From Deinococcus aerophilus (GTDB lineage: Bacteria; Deinococcota; Deinococci; Deinococcales; Deinococcaceae): a stretch of 17,837 nucleotides of DNA. This document shows positions 8,235-16,210 of this stretch, piece by piece; within the stretch, counting starts at the first letter, position 1, and each line of letters starts with the position of its first letter. The DNA lies in NCBI RefSeq assembly GCF_014647075.1, contig NZ_BMOM01000044.1:1-17837 (forward strand), in the 5' to 3' direction. The notes under the pieces were generated by a model. The model was not told where the DNA came from. It did not search any database and saw only the letters and a program-made list of their open reading frames with translations. Both the position numbers and the translations under genes were made by a program.

Positions 8235-8918
8235 ATGACCCACGGTCCACGTTCCATGAACCTGCTGCTGATCGTTCCCCATCCCGATGACGAGGTGTAC
8301 GGTGCGTCCGGCACCCTGATGACGCTGCTGGAAGGTGGTGAGGCCTGCGGGCTGGTCACCCTGACGCGCGGTGAGGCGGGCCGGACCCTGGGCTTGGCCG
8401 AGGGTCCCGAGGAACTCGCCCGCATGCGCGCCGCCGAACTGGCCGCGTGTCTGGAGGTGATCGGCCTGAGCACCCACCCGGGCAGCGTGCACGAGCAGCA
8501 CGACTTTCCAGACAAATACCTGAAGGACGTGCCCTTTGAGCAGGTGGTGGACACCGCGTATCACGCGATGCGGCGTCACCGCCCCCAGACCGTGCTGACC
8601 TTTCCGCCCAACGGCAGCAACGGCCACCCGGACCACGTGACCACCCACCGCGCCGTGAAGGCCGCCTGGGACCGCCTGCCGGCGCAGGAACGGCCCCGGC
8701 TGTGGTACTACGCCAGCGACACGCCGCCCGAGAACGAGGCGTTGCGCGCCGAGTGGCTGGCACCGAACCTGCGCCACGACGTAACGGCGCACATCACCCG
8801 CAAGCTGCAGGCCATCGCCTGCCACCGTTCCCAGGCCCTGAGCACGGTGGACTTTATCCGCAAATTTCCGGAGCGCGTGACCTCCGAGACATTTTACGAG
8901 GTGCCTGCTAAGGGCTGA
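8235..8918 (+). CDS. PIG-L/LmbE family deacetylase (possibly bacillithiol-type)
   Basis: A 227-residue zinc-dependent N-acetyl-sugar deacetylase. The metal/catalytic motif PHPDDE is at residues 15-20, and the second motif GHPDHV at 130-135. Family members remove acetyl from N-acetylglucosaminyl groups, including BshB enzymes of bacillithiol synthesis and MshB of mycothiol synthesis. Deinococcus makes bacillithiol, so a BshB-like role is plausible, but no other bsh gene is near. There is no signal peptide, so it is cytosolic. Start by leaderless geometry at 8235. It is monocistronic and convergent with the 99-residue gene; no clear terminator is visible in the 64-bp gap (only a weak CTGCC/GGCAG pairing). 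Confidence 0.85.
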   Translation: MTHGPRSMNLLLIVPHPDDEVYGASGTLMTLLEGGEACGLVTLTRGEAGRTLGLAEGPEELARMRAAELAACLEVIGLSTHPGSVHEQHDFPDKYLKDVPFEQVVDTAYHAMRRHRPQTVLTFPPNGSNGHPDHVTTHRAVKAAWDRLPAQERPRLWYYASDTPPENEALRAEWLAPNLRHDVTAHITRKLQAIACHRSQALSTVDFIRKFPERVTSETFYEVPAKG

Positions 8919-8982
8919 GCTGCCGTGACTGGCAGGGGTTGGCGGGACCACGGCAAGCAGACTCCCCGCCGCGCGGCCCTCT

Positions 8983-9282
8983 CTAGTCTTCCCACTCGCT
9001 TACCGGAACAAAGTCCACGCCTTCGCCCTCGGTGGAAGTGACCCGGTAACGGCGGTCAAAATGCACCACCAGCTCGCCGCGGTCCAGGTGCTGCGGCGAG
9101 ACCACCGGCTTGCGAAAGACGTAATTCCCGTTGTCGTCAATGCCGATGTGGGCACCTTTGGTAAAGCGGAACTCGACCACCTCGCCGTGCCGCTGGGTGC
9201 GGACGCGCACGCGAAAGGTCTGGGCGTCGTCCTGTTTCACGACACCCTGGGCAGGGGATGGCTTGCGGAACAGGTTAAACAT
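8983..9282 (-). CDS. Hypothetical 99-aa protein
   Basis: It begins MFNLFRKPSPAQGVVKQDDA and ends FVPVSEWED. The composition is that of a small soluble, probably beta-rich protein: alternating strand-like stretches such as TFRVRVRTQRHGEVVEFRFT and ELVVHFDRRYRVTSTEGEGV. No signal peptide, membrane helix or catalytic motif is seen. GGAGG lies 5 nt before ATG 9282, a good ribosome site, and codon use looks like its neighbours, so I take it as real. A TATGCT -10-like box lies about 35 nt before the ATG. It sits 74 bp after the M20 peptidase gene on the same strand; co-transcription is possible. I do not recognise a family. Confidence 0.75.
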   Translation of the reverse strand: MFNLFRKPSPAQGVVKQDDAQTFRVRVRTQRHGEVVEFRFTKGAHIGIDDNGNYVFRKPVVSPQHLDRGELVVHFDRRYRVTSTEGEGVDFVPVSEWED

Positions 9283-9356
9283 GGGAGCCTCCGGCCGGAC
9301 GAAACTGCAGCCCCAGCATACCGGGGGATCGGGGGTGGGCGACGTTCAGGCAACGT

Positions 9357-10469
9357 TCAAAGGTCGCGCAGCAGCCGCGCAAGCAGCCGCACATGATCGA
9401 GCCAGCGGTCCAGCCGGACGTGCTCGTGGCCCGCGTGGGCGCCGTCACCGGGGGCGCCCAGACCGTCCAGCGTGGGACAGATCGGCGCGGTGAAGTTGCC
9501 GTCGCTGCCGCCCCCCACGACCTCGTGGCCCACGCTGAAACCCAGCTCCCCGGCGATGGCCTGCGCCCGCGCAAGCAGGCCCAGGGTGCCCTCATCCTGC
9601 TCGAAGGGAGGCCGGTTGAGTCCGCCCTCCACCGTCAGCGTTACCCGGGGGTCCTCGGGGCTCAGCGCCGCCACCGCCGCCGTGACGCGCTCGCCCTCGG
9701 CCAGGGTAGACACGCGCAGGTCCACCTCCAGCACGCACTGCGCGGGAATCACGTTCACGGCGCTGCCGCCCCGGATGATGCCCACGCTGACGGTGGTGCC
9801 CAGCTCCGGGCGGGCCAGTGCCTGTAGGGCCAACACAGCCTGGGCGGCGGCCGTGATTGCGCTGGCCCCCTCCTCGGGCTTGTTGCCCGCGTGGCTGGCC
9901 ACTCCGTCAAAGCGCAGCGTGAAGCTGCCGGTGCCCTTGCGCCCGGACTTGAGGTTGTGGGTGTCGGCCACCGGCGGCTCGACGACCAGTACGGCGCGGG
10001 CGCCGTGCGCGGCGGCCTCGATGTGCCCGCGGCTGCTGGGGCTGCCGATCTCCTCGTCCGGCGAGATCAGCACCTGTACGCCGCCCGCCGGCCAGCCCTG
10101 CGACTGGGTATTCAGGTCGCGCAGGGCGTGAAACAGCCCCACGATTCCGGCCTTCATGTCATAGGTGCCGGGACCGTACAGCCGCTCGCCCTCCTGGCGC
10201 CACGGCATGGCGCTCAGGGTGCCGTGCGGCCACACGGTGTCGGCGTGGGTCAGCACCAGGATGGGACGGTCTTCAGCGCCGGATCCCGCCGCGCCGAAAT
10301 GAAACAGCCGCGTGCCGCCGGGCAGGGCGCGGGTCTGGGCGCCCAGGTCGCGCGCCCAGCGTTCGGTCACGTCCATAACGCGGGCGACGGCCACGGCGTC
10401 GGTGGAGGGCGACTCGATCTCGACCAGGGTCCGCAGGTCTTCGAGCATGGCTTTCAGGTCGGGAAACAT
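9357..10469 (-). CDS. M20 family metallopeptidase (CPG2/ArgE-like)
   Basis: 370 residues from ATG 10469 (MFPDLKAMLEDL). All M20 metal and catalytic positions are visible: His75 and Asp77 in LTHADTVWP, Asp104 in GPGTYDMKAG, Glu139-Glu140 in SPDEEIGS, Glu164 in VVEPPV, and His345 in GDGAHAGHEHV. The central dimerisation domain contains SHAGNKPEEGASAI, as in glutamate carboxypeptidase (CPG2) relatives. It should cleave C-terminal amino acids or N-acyl groups with two zinc ions; the substrate is not predictable. No signal peptide. The start is set by TAGCAT 7 nt upstream; ATG 10478 is in frame but lies inside that box. It follows rny, separated by a hairpin. Confidence 0.9.
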   Translation of the reverse strand: MFPDLKAMLEDLRTLVEIESPSTDAVAVARVMDVTERWARDLGAQTRALPGGTRLFHFGAAGSGAEDRPILVLTHADTVWPHGTLSAMPWRQEGERLYGPGTYDMKAGIVGLFHALRDLNTQSQGWPAGGVQVLISPDEEIGSPSSRGHIEAAAHGARAVLVVEPPVADTHNLKSGRKGTGSFTLRFDGVASHAGNKPEEGASAITAAAQAVLALQALARPELGTTVSVGIIRGGSAVNVIPAQCVLEVDLRVSTLAEGERVTAAVAALSPEDPRVTLTVEGGLNRPPFEQDEGTLGLLARAQAIAGELGFSVGHEVVGGGSDGNFTAPICPTLDGLGAPGDGAHAGHEHVRLDRWLDHVRLLARLLRDL

Positions 10470-10476
10470 GCCCGTC

Positions 10477-10482
10477 ATGCTA
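10477..10482 (-). promoter_or_regulatory. TAGCAT -10 box, leaderless type, for M20 peptidase
   Basis: Minus-strand TAGCAT (TANNNT) is followed by GACGGGC (7 nt) and ATG 10469. No Shine-Dalgarno sequence is present. It overlaps an alternative in-frame ATG (10478), which would then not be in the transcript. Confidence 0.45.
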
Positions 10483-10495
10483 GCGTCCACGGAAG

Positions 10496-10523
10496 CGGGG
10501 CGACCCGTTGCTGGGCCGCCCCG
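10496..10523 (-). terminator. GC-rich hairpin after rny
   Basis: CGGGGCG-A-CCC (10496-10506) pairs with GGG-C-CGCCCCG (10513-10523) with one internal mismatch and a 6-nt loop. It lies 23 bp beyond the rny stop and ends just before the M20 promoter box. There is no T-run, so intrinsic termination is uncertain. Confidence 0.5.
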
Positions 10524-10545
10524 TCTGGGTGAAGTGAGGTCTGGC

Positions 10546-12246
<1,701 letters not shown>

Positions 12247-12305
12247 ATCGACTCCTTTCGGTTCATGTTCGGGACAGCCCGTGCCACAGCGGCCCGGCGC
12301 CCCGC

Positions 12306-12351
12306 AAAAAAGTGAGAAAAGACGAACGCCGTTGAATTCGGACGTTCGTCT
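12306..12351 (-). terminator. Intrinsic-terminator-like hairpin between DLH and rny
   Basis: Read on the minus strand, AGACGAACG-T-CCG, loop AATTCAA, then CGGCGTTCGTCT form a 12-bp stem with one bulged base (12320-12351). A T-rich tail follows (TTT then CTCAC then TTTTTT, to 12306). It lies 167 nt downstream of the DLH stop and 73 nt upstream of the rny ATG, so it would stop read-through from the DLH gene. Confidence 0.65.
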
Positions 12352-12354
12352 CGC

Positions 12355-12360
12355 AGTCTA
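12355..12360 (-). promoter_or_regulatory. Possible rny -10 box (TAGACT) abutting the terminator stem
   Basis: Minus-strand TAGACT fits TANNNT; the -35 region (CTTTCG at 17 bp, TTTCGT at 16 bp) is weak. Initiation about 7 nt downstream would fall inside the first arm of the hairpin, so the rny transcript would not form the full stem. No TANNNT box lies between the hairpin and the rny start. Confidence 0.3.
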
Positions 12361-12517
12361 GCCCCAAACATGAAGAACGAAAGCGCTCCTGCGCCCGGGC
12401 GATCTGTACTGCCTTTTCTCATGGTCGCGGAAGGAGCGTCGGACCGAACCGATAGACCGGGGGAGCGGGCCACGGCTGCCGGAGGAGCAGCGGGGCCCCG
12501 CACTTGCCGGGAAGGAT

Positions 12518-13252
12518 TTACTTCAGGGTGTCGCGGAAGTAATCCAGCATCTCGCGCCGGGCGTCCCGGCTGGCCGAGGTGTCGGCGATCTTGCCTTCGC
12601 GCAGCAGGAAGCCGTGCGGTTCTCCCTGGTAGACCACCAGCTTGAAGTTCTTGTTCGCTGCGTCCAGTTTCTTCGCGTAATCGTAGATACCCGCCACCGG
12701 GCTGGGCTGGTCCCGGGTGCCGTGCAGGATCAGCAGCGGCGCGCTGAGCTGGTTAATCACGGCGCTGGGGGGCTGCGGCTTGGCCGCCGTGCCGCCCTGC
12801 TCGGGGAAGCCGTACCACGCCACCCCCGACTTGAACTCCTTGATCTGCGGCAGCAGCAGCATGGTGTAGCGCCCGCCCGCGCAGAAGCCGGTCAGGCCCA
12901 CCGCGTTCATGTTGACGTCGTTGCGGGCCGCCAGGGCCTTCAGGCCGTCTTCCACCAGCGCCTTGACCGTCGCGTCGGTCGGCTCCTTCTCGAAGGTCTG
13001 CCAGCCCAGCGCCAGCGTCACGAAGCCGGCTCCGGCCAGCTCGTCCACCAGATCCTTGTAGCCCTGCTCCATGCCATTGAAGGAGTGCAGCAGGATCACG
13101 GCGGGCTTGACGGTGGCCGAGGCCGGGGCAGAGAGGTAGCTCTTGTAGGCCTTGCCGCCGCTGGTCACGTCAATGTCGGCGCCCTTCACGGCCTGTCCCA
13201 GCGCGAGGGAAGAGAGGGTGAGGGCCATTGCGGTCACGGTGTGCTTGAGCAT
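12518..13252 (-). CDS. Exported dienelactone hydrolase family protein
   Basis: 244 residues from ATG 13252. The first about 20 residues (MLKHTVTAMALTLSSLALGQ) form a signal peptide with a likely cut near AxA/G-Q-A, so the enzyme probably acts outside the cytoplasmic membrane. The alpha/beta-hydrolase triad fits DLH: Cys124 in GFCAGGR, Asp181 in HGTRDQPSP, and His213 in GEPHGF. A Cys nucleophile rather than Ser is the DLH hallmark. The substrate is unknown; most family members are not true dienelactone hydrolases. The start is decided by AGGAGGT 7 nt upstream, which excludes the longer in-frame start at 13294. It follows the rplI terminator and is probably transcribed alone. Confidence 0.88.
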   Translation of the reverse strand: MLKHTVTAMALTLSSLALGQAVKGADIDVTSGGKAYKSYLSAPASATVKPAVILLHSFNGMEQGYKDLVDELAGAGFVTLALGWQTFEKEPTDATVKALVEDGLKALAARNDVNMNAVGLTGFCAGGRYTMLLLPQIKEFKSGVAWYGFPEQGGTAAKPQPPSAVINQLSAPLLILHGTRDQPSPVAGIYDYAKKLDAANKNFKLVVYQGEPHGFLLREGKIADTSASRDARREMLDYFRDTLK

Positions 13253-13259
13253 GGGTCCG

Positions 13260-13266
13260 ACCTCCT
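13260..13266 (-). promoter_or_regulatory. Shine-Dalgarno AGGAGGT fixing the DLH start
   Basis: A near-perfect anti-16S match, 7 nt before ATG 13252. The in-frame start at 13294 lies upstream of it and lacks such a site, so the signal-peptide form is favoured. Confidence 0.8.
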
Positions 13267-13385
13267 GTATGCACCGTAATAGGACGGAGGGCACCCCGGG
13301 GTGGGGGTCCTCACCAAATGAAGAAAGCTTCAGCGTCGGGGTAGGGAAAGGCGGGAGAATCAGCCGGCCCCCCGAACCGGGCCAT

Positions 13386-13415
13386 CAAAAAAGCCCTGTC
13401 ACGGAGACAGGGCTT
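13386..13415 (-). terminator. Rho-independent terminator of the rpsF-ssb-rpsR-rplI operon
   Basis: The minus strand reads AGCCCTGTC, loop TCCGT, GACAGGGCT, then TTTTTGATGG. The 9-bp stem is perfect (13392-13400 with 13406-13414), followed directly by a T-run. It lies about 20 nt after the rplI stop: a textbook intrinsic terminator. Confidence 0.93.
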
Positions 13416-13432
13416 CTCGGAACGCGCGGGGC

Positions 13433-13873
13433 TTACTTCTGCGCGTGCACCACGAGCTTCATGGGAATGGTCACTTCGGGGTGGGCGCGGTAGGCGATGT
13501 CGTACTCGCCGATTTCCTTGACGGTCTTGGGCATCTCCAGCTTGCGCTTGTCGATGTCAAAGCCCAGGGTGTCCAGGGCGCCCGCCACGTCGGCGTGGGT
13601 CACGGCGCCGTAGATCTTGCCTTCGCCGGCGCGGACGCTGAGTTCCACGGCCACACCGTTCAGGCGGCTGGCGAGGTCCTCGGCAGTGGCCTTTTCCTGC
13701 GCCTGGATCTTCTGGCGCGAACGGATGCGGGCTTCGAGGCTCTTCATGTTGGTGGCGGTGGCCGGGGTGGCCACACCCTGCGGAATCAGCCAGTTGCGGG
13801 CGTACCCGTTCTTGACTTCCACAATGTCGCCGGTCTTGCCCAGCTTGCCGGGTTCGAGAAGAATCACTTGCAT
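13433..13873 (-). CDS. rplI: 50S ribosomal protein L9
   Basis: 146 residues. The N-terminal rRNA-binding domain reads MQVILLEPGKLGKTGDIVEV followed by KNGYARNWLIPQG, the L9 signature. A long helix rich in Arg/Lys/Glu (about 45-75) connects to the C-terminal domain, as in all L9 proteins (usually 147-150 residues). It binds domain V of 23S rRNA at the base of the L1 stalk. It is the last gene of the operon, 11 bp after rpsR, with a strong Shine-Dalgarno site (TAAGGAGG) that includes the rpsR stop codon. A T-tailed terminator follows. Confidence 0.98.
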   Translation of the reverse strand: MQVILLEPGKLGKTGDIVEVKNGYARNWLIPQGVATPATATNMKSLEARIRSRQKIQAQEKATAEDLASRLNGVAVELSVRAGEGKIYGAVTHADVAGALDTLGFDIDKRKLEMPKTVKEIGEYDIAYRAHPEVTIPMKLVVHAQK

Positions 13874-13879
13874 GTCATT

Positions 13880-13887
13880 CCTCCTTA
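13880..13887 (-). promoter_or_regulatory. rplI Shine-Dalgarno overlapping the rpsR stop
   Basis: TAAGGAGG lies 6 nt before the rplI ATG. Its first three bases are the TAA stop of rpsR, so terminating ribosomes sit on the rplI initiation site, which suggests coupled translation of S18 and L9. Confidence 0.85.
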
Positions 13888-14154
13888 CTTCCGAACCAGT
13901 TTCTCGGTGTAGGGCAGCAGGGCCAGCTGGCGGGCGATCTTGATCGTCTGCGCGATGCGGCGCTGGTGCTTGGCCGAGAGGCCGGTGCGGCGGCGGGGAA
14001 GGATTTTGCCGGTGTCGCTGACAAAGCGGCGCAGCATCTTCACGTCTTTGTAATCGGTAATTTCCAGTTCTCCGATGGAGAACGGATCAACCTTGGGCTT
14101 GCGGGGCCGCTTGGGTCCCTTGCCGCGCGGTTTGCGGTCGCTTGATTGGGTCAT
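13885..14154 (-). CDS. rpsR: 30S ribosomal protein S18
   Basis: 89 residues with a basic N-terminal extension ([19 protein letters not shown]) and the S18 core: [18 protein letters not shown], then [18 protein letters not shown], ending in the conserved TEKLVRK-type tail. S18 pairs with S6 on the 16S rRNA platform. The extension of about 15 residues is longer than in E. coli S18 (75 residues) but in the range seen in many bacteria. AAGGA lies 4 nt before ATG 14154, and the gap to ssb is 32 bp, so it is co-transcribed. Confidence 0.98.
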   Translation of the reverse strand: MTQSSDRKPRGKGPKRPRKPKVDPFSIGELEITDYKDVKMLRRFVSDTGKILPRRRTGLSAKHQRRIAQTIKIARQLALLPYTEKLVRK

Positions 14155-14186
14155 GTGTTCCTTGTGCCCGCGTTACTGCGTAAATT

Positions 14187-15089
14187 TCAGAACGGCAGGT
14201 CTTCTTCTTCCGGTGGAAAATCGTCGAGACCTTGGTCAATATCCAAGCCCCCCGAACGGTTCCCCGTGTTCGCCGTCCGGCTCTGGCTGGCTGCCATGGC
14301 CGTGGGGCGCGCCGCACTGCTCGCGGTCTGCGTGCGAGGTCCGGCGGGGGTGGCAGCGGCAGTTCCGGCTGAAGTGCCGACTCCCGCGCCTCGGGAAAGG
14401 GCTTCGACTCGCGTCGCCTCTACTTTAGTGGAGTTGCGTTTGTTGCCGTCGCGGTCGGTCCAGGCTTCGTTGACCAGTCGGCCCTGTACTAGGACGGGAT
14501 CGCCCTTTTTCAGGTCCTTCATGGCCTCGGCCAGTTCGCGCCACAACGTCACGTCGATCCAGTGGGTCTTTTCCTGCTTGTTGCCCTGCCGGTCATTCCA
14601 GGTCTCGTTCACGGCCAGGCCGATTCCGAGCACCGCGTCTCCGGCGGGGGTGTAGCGCAGTTCGGGGTCGCGGACGACATTCCCGATGACCAGCACCTCG
14701 TTCATGCCGCTGCTCATGCGTACGCCGCCTCCGGCGTCCTGCACGAGTTCAGGCTGGGTGCCCAGGCCTTCCATGCGCAGCGCCTTGACCTTCACCATGC
14801 TGCGTTTGCCACCCTCGGGCGCTTCCCAGGAGCTGTAGTCCAGGGTGCCCTCGACCATCACGGCGTCGCCGCCCTTCAGGTTGCGTTCGGCCTGCCATTC
14901 GGCGGGCTTGCCCAGAATGGACACGCGGTGGTACCACGGCAGTTTGCGCTCGCGTCCATCGTTGCCGACGATGTGGTCCTCTCCGGCGACGGTGGCCTCG
15001 AACACGGCGGTGCCGCTGGGGGTGTAGCGCAGCTCCGGATCACGGGCGAGTGCGCCGATCAGGTAAACGTGATTCATGCCTCGGGCCAT
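14187..15089 (-). CDS. ssb: Single-stranded DNA-binding protein, two-OB-fold Deinococcus type
   Basis: 300 residues from ATG 15089. There are two OB folds in one chain: the first starts MNHVYLIGALARDPELRYTP (5-24), and the second starts MNEVLVIGNVVRDPELRYTP (129-148) and runs to about 230. A disordered Ala/Thr/Ser-rich linker leads to an acidic tip, ending EEEDLPF, which docks SSB partners. Most bacterial SSBs have one OB fold and act as tetramers; the Deinococcus-Thermus form acts as a dimer. AAGGAG 9 nt upstream decides the start; the in-frame 15131 start adds only 14 residues. It sits in the usual rpsF-ssb-rpsR position but is preceded by 150 bp with its own promoter and an RDRM-like palindrome. 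Confidence 0.97.
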   Translation of the reverse strand: MARGMNHVYLIGALARDPELRYTPSGTAVFEATVAGEDHIVGNDGRERKLPWYHRVSILGKPAEWQAERNLKGGDAVMVEGTLDYSSWEAPEGGKRSMVKVKALRMEGLGTQPELVQDAGGGVRMSSGMNEVLVIGNVVRDPELRYTPAGDAVLGIGLAVNETWNDRQGNKQEKTHWIDVTLWRELAEAMKDLKKGDPVLVQGRLVNEAWTDRDGNKRNSTKVEATRVEALSRGAGVGTSAGTAAATPAGPRTQTASSAARPTAMAASQSRTANTGNRSGGLDIDQGLDDFPPEEEDLPF

Positions 15090-15185
15090 AACAGTGTTCT
15101 CCTTGGTGGCTGGCGAAGTGCGCGTCGGCACTTGTACTGGGGGCTTTAACGTGGCTGGCGGTGTGGCCCTGTGCGGGTTGACTCA

Positions 15186-15214
15186 AGTGTAACTGCACCC
15201 TATCTTTACGTCAA
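15186..15214 (-). promoter_or_regulatory. Sigma-70-type promoter for ssb
   Basis: On the minus strand, -35 TTGACG (15209-15214), a 17-bp spacer and -10 TACACT (15186-15191) make the best promoter in the window. The predicted start lies about 90 nt before the ssb ATG. It gives ssb-rpsR-rplI transcription separate from rpsF. Confidence 0.8.
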
Positions 15215-15222
15215 TAGCGTAT
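15206..15222 (-). promoter_or_regulatory. Candidate RDRM operator (DdrO/PprI regulon) over the ssb -35 box
   Basis: The 17-bp minus-strand sequence ATACGCTATTGACGTAA matches the radiation/desiccation response motif as I recall it (TTATGTCATTGACATAA) at 12 of 17 positions, with 8 of 9 in the right half. It covers the -35 hexamer of the ssb promoter, where a DdrO repressor would block polymerase. ssb is a known RDR-regulon gene in Deinococcus. The left half is weaker. Confidence 0.6.
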
Positions 15223-15239
15223 TCGCCATCGCCGTCAGA

Positions 15240-15548
15240 TCAGGCCTTCTTGGTCTTCCATTCCGGGCGGTCCTTGACCACCAGGACGCGGCGCACGTGG
15301 TCACGCAGGCGCAGGGTCGAAGCGATTTCCTTCTCGGGGTTGCCGCTGGCCTTGATGGTGTACATCAGGTAATAGCCCTCGCGGTCCTTGCCCACCTGGT
15401 AGGCCAGGCGGCGGTTGCCGACGTCGTCGAGGTTGCTGAGTTCCGCCCCGCTGTTTTTCAGGGTGGTCTCGATGTACTCCTTCTCAATTTGCACCTGCTC
15501 GGCGCTGAGGTTGGGGTTCAGGATCAGGTTCAGATCGTACTGGTTCAT
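15240..15548 (-). CDS. rpsF: 30S ribosomal protein S6
   Basis: 102 residues, beginning MNQYDLNLILNPNLSAEQVQ and containing DDVGNRRLAYQVGKDREGYY and YLMYTIKASG, with the conserved final strand LVVKDRPEW. Length and order of strands fit S6, which binds 16S rRNA as a heterodimer with S18, encoded two genes downstream. The C-terminal tail is short (no polyglutamate extension). AGGTG lies 5 nt before ATG 15548. It heads the operon and is divergent from the DinB-like gene. Confidence 0.97.
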   Translation of the reverse strand: MNQYDLNLILNPNLSAEQVQIEKEYIETTLKNSGAELSNLDDVGNRRLAYQVGKDREGYYLMYTIKASGNPEKEIASTLRLRDHVRRVLVVKDRPEWKTKKA

Positions 15549-15577
15549 GTTTCACCTCGCTTCGCGCCGCGTCCGGT

Positions 15578-15597
15578 GGCAAGGTTCGGTCCTCGCC
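15578..15597 (-). promoter_or_regulatory. rpsF leader hairpin with CCG loop (possible S6:S18 autoregulatory site)
   Basis: The minus strand GGCGAGG, loop ACCGAA, CCTTGCC forms a 7-bp stem with one G-U pair, about 30-50 nt before the rpsF start. A known S6:S18 autoregulatory leader motif in many bacteria presents an unpaired CCG; this loop contains CCG. The similarity is limited to that, so it is a candidate only. Confidence 0.3.
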
Positions 15598-15614
15598 GGG
15601 CAGCGCAACTCACC

Positions 15615-15620
15615 ACATTA
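15615..15620 (-). promoter_or_regulatory. Possible rpsF -10 box (TAATGT)
   Basis: Minus-strand TAATGT fits TANNNT and would give a leader of about 60 nt containing the CCG hairpin. No convincing -35 element is seen 16-18 bp upstream, so the call is weak. Confidence 0.35.
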
Positions 15621-15682
15621 CCAGAAGCGGTGGGCGGACGCCAGAGCCAGCACGCCTACCGGCGGCGTTCCCGGAGCCCGGG

Positions 15683-15688
15683 TACCCT
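15683..15688 (+). promoter_or_regulatory. TACCCT -10 box, leaderless type, for DinB operon
   Basis: TACCCT is followed by GAACCC (6 nt) and ATG 15695. No Shine-Dalgarno sequence and no -35 hexamer are seen. Same box sequence as at 1285-1290 and 1363-1368. Confidence 0.45.
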
Positions 15689-15694
15689 GAACCC

Positions 15695-16210
15695 ATGACC
15701 CCCACCGATCAGACCCCCGAAAACCACGTTCCGCAGCACTGGCTTGAGGGCATCCTCGACATATTGAAAGAGGCGGTGGAGGGCGGCGCTCCCGGGCAGG
15801 GCACGGCCTTTGTGGACGGCACGGCGGCCGGGGGTGACAGCAACCACGGCCTGCTCGCCACCCTGGACAGCCTGAGTGCGGCGCAGGCCAGCCGGGACGT
15901 TCACGGCACCTCTATTGTTGGCCACGCCCGGCACACGGCGTTTCACTTGGAGGTGATGGTGCGCTGGGAACAGGCGGGCGACAGGGGCCCCTTTGACTGG
16001 AAGGGCAGTTTTCTGCCGGCCCAGGTGGACGACGCAGGGTGGGACGAGGTGCGCGTGCGCGTGCGTGCCGCCTACGACGCCCTGATGGCCTTTGCCCGCA
16101 CCCAGCAGGACCGCCCGGATGGGGACCTGACGGGCGGGTTGACGGGGACGGTGGCCCATGTGGCCTATCACCTGGGCGCCATCCGGCAACTCGTCAAGGC
16201 GGTCTCGTGA
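15695..16210 (+). CDS. DinB-like (YfiT/DinB superfamily) putative metal-dependent protein
   Basis: 171 residues, a four-helix-bundle type. The His pattern of the DinB superfamily is present: HARHTAFHLEV (His77, His80, His84) and HVAYHLGAIRQL (His155, His159) in the last helix, which together would form the three-His metal site. Members include thiol S-transferases using bacillithiol or mycothiol and many stress-induced proteins of unknown function. Despite the name, it is unrelated to DNA polymerase IV. Start at 15695 by the TACCCT box 6 nt upstream. Its TGA overlaps the GTG of the next gene (GTGA), so translation is coupled. The reaction is unknown. Confidence 0.8.
   Translation: MTPTDQTPENHVPQHWLEGILDILKEAVEGGAPGQGTAFVDGTAAGGDSNHGLLATLDSLSAAQASRDVHGTSIVGHARHTAFHLEVMVRWEQAGDRGPFDWKGSFLPAQVDDAGWDEVRVRVRAAYDALMAFARTQQDRPDGDLTGGLTGTVAHVAYHLGAIRQLVKAVS

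Larger units (their letters stand above)
12247..12517. other. Intergenic region rny to DLH (271 bp)
   Basis: This is the longest gene-free stretch. It holds the rny Shine-Dalgarno sequence, the T-tailed hairpin (12306-12351), a candidate -10 box (12355-12360), and a 12-bp perfect palindrome GCGGGGCCCCGC (12490-12501) just after the DLH stop. A loose 7-bp pairing (12384-12390 with 12432-12438) has a loop too large to trust. No ORF here looks coding. Confidence 0.6.

Noticed and set aside
9341..9359. Direct repeat ACGTTCA (two copies) at the M20 gene end
   Set aside because: Seven bases, two copies, partly coding; no sign of function.
12384..12438. Inverted pair CGCTCCT/AGGAGCG as a structured RNA
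   Set aside because: Only 7 bp with a 41-nt loop; expected by chance in this composition.
16048..16068. GTGCGC-type short repeat inside the DinB-like gene
   Set aside because: It is explained by codons for Val-Arg-Val-Arg in a GC-rich frame; the frame is open and no slippage is evident.
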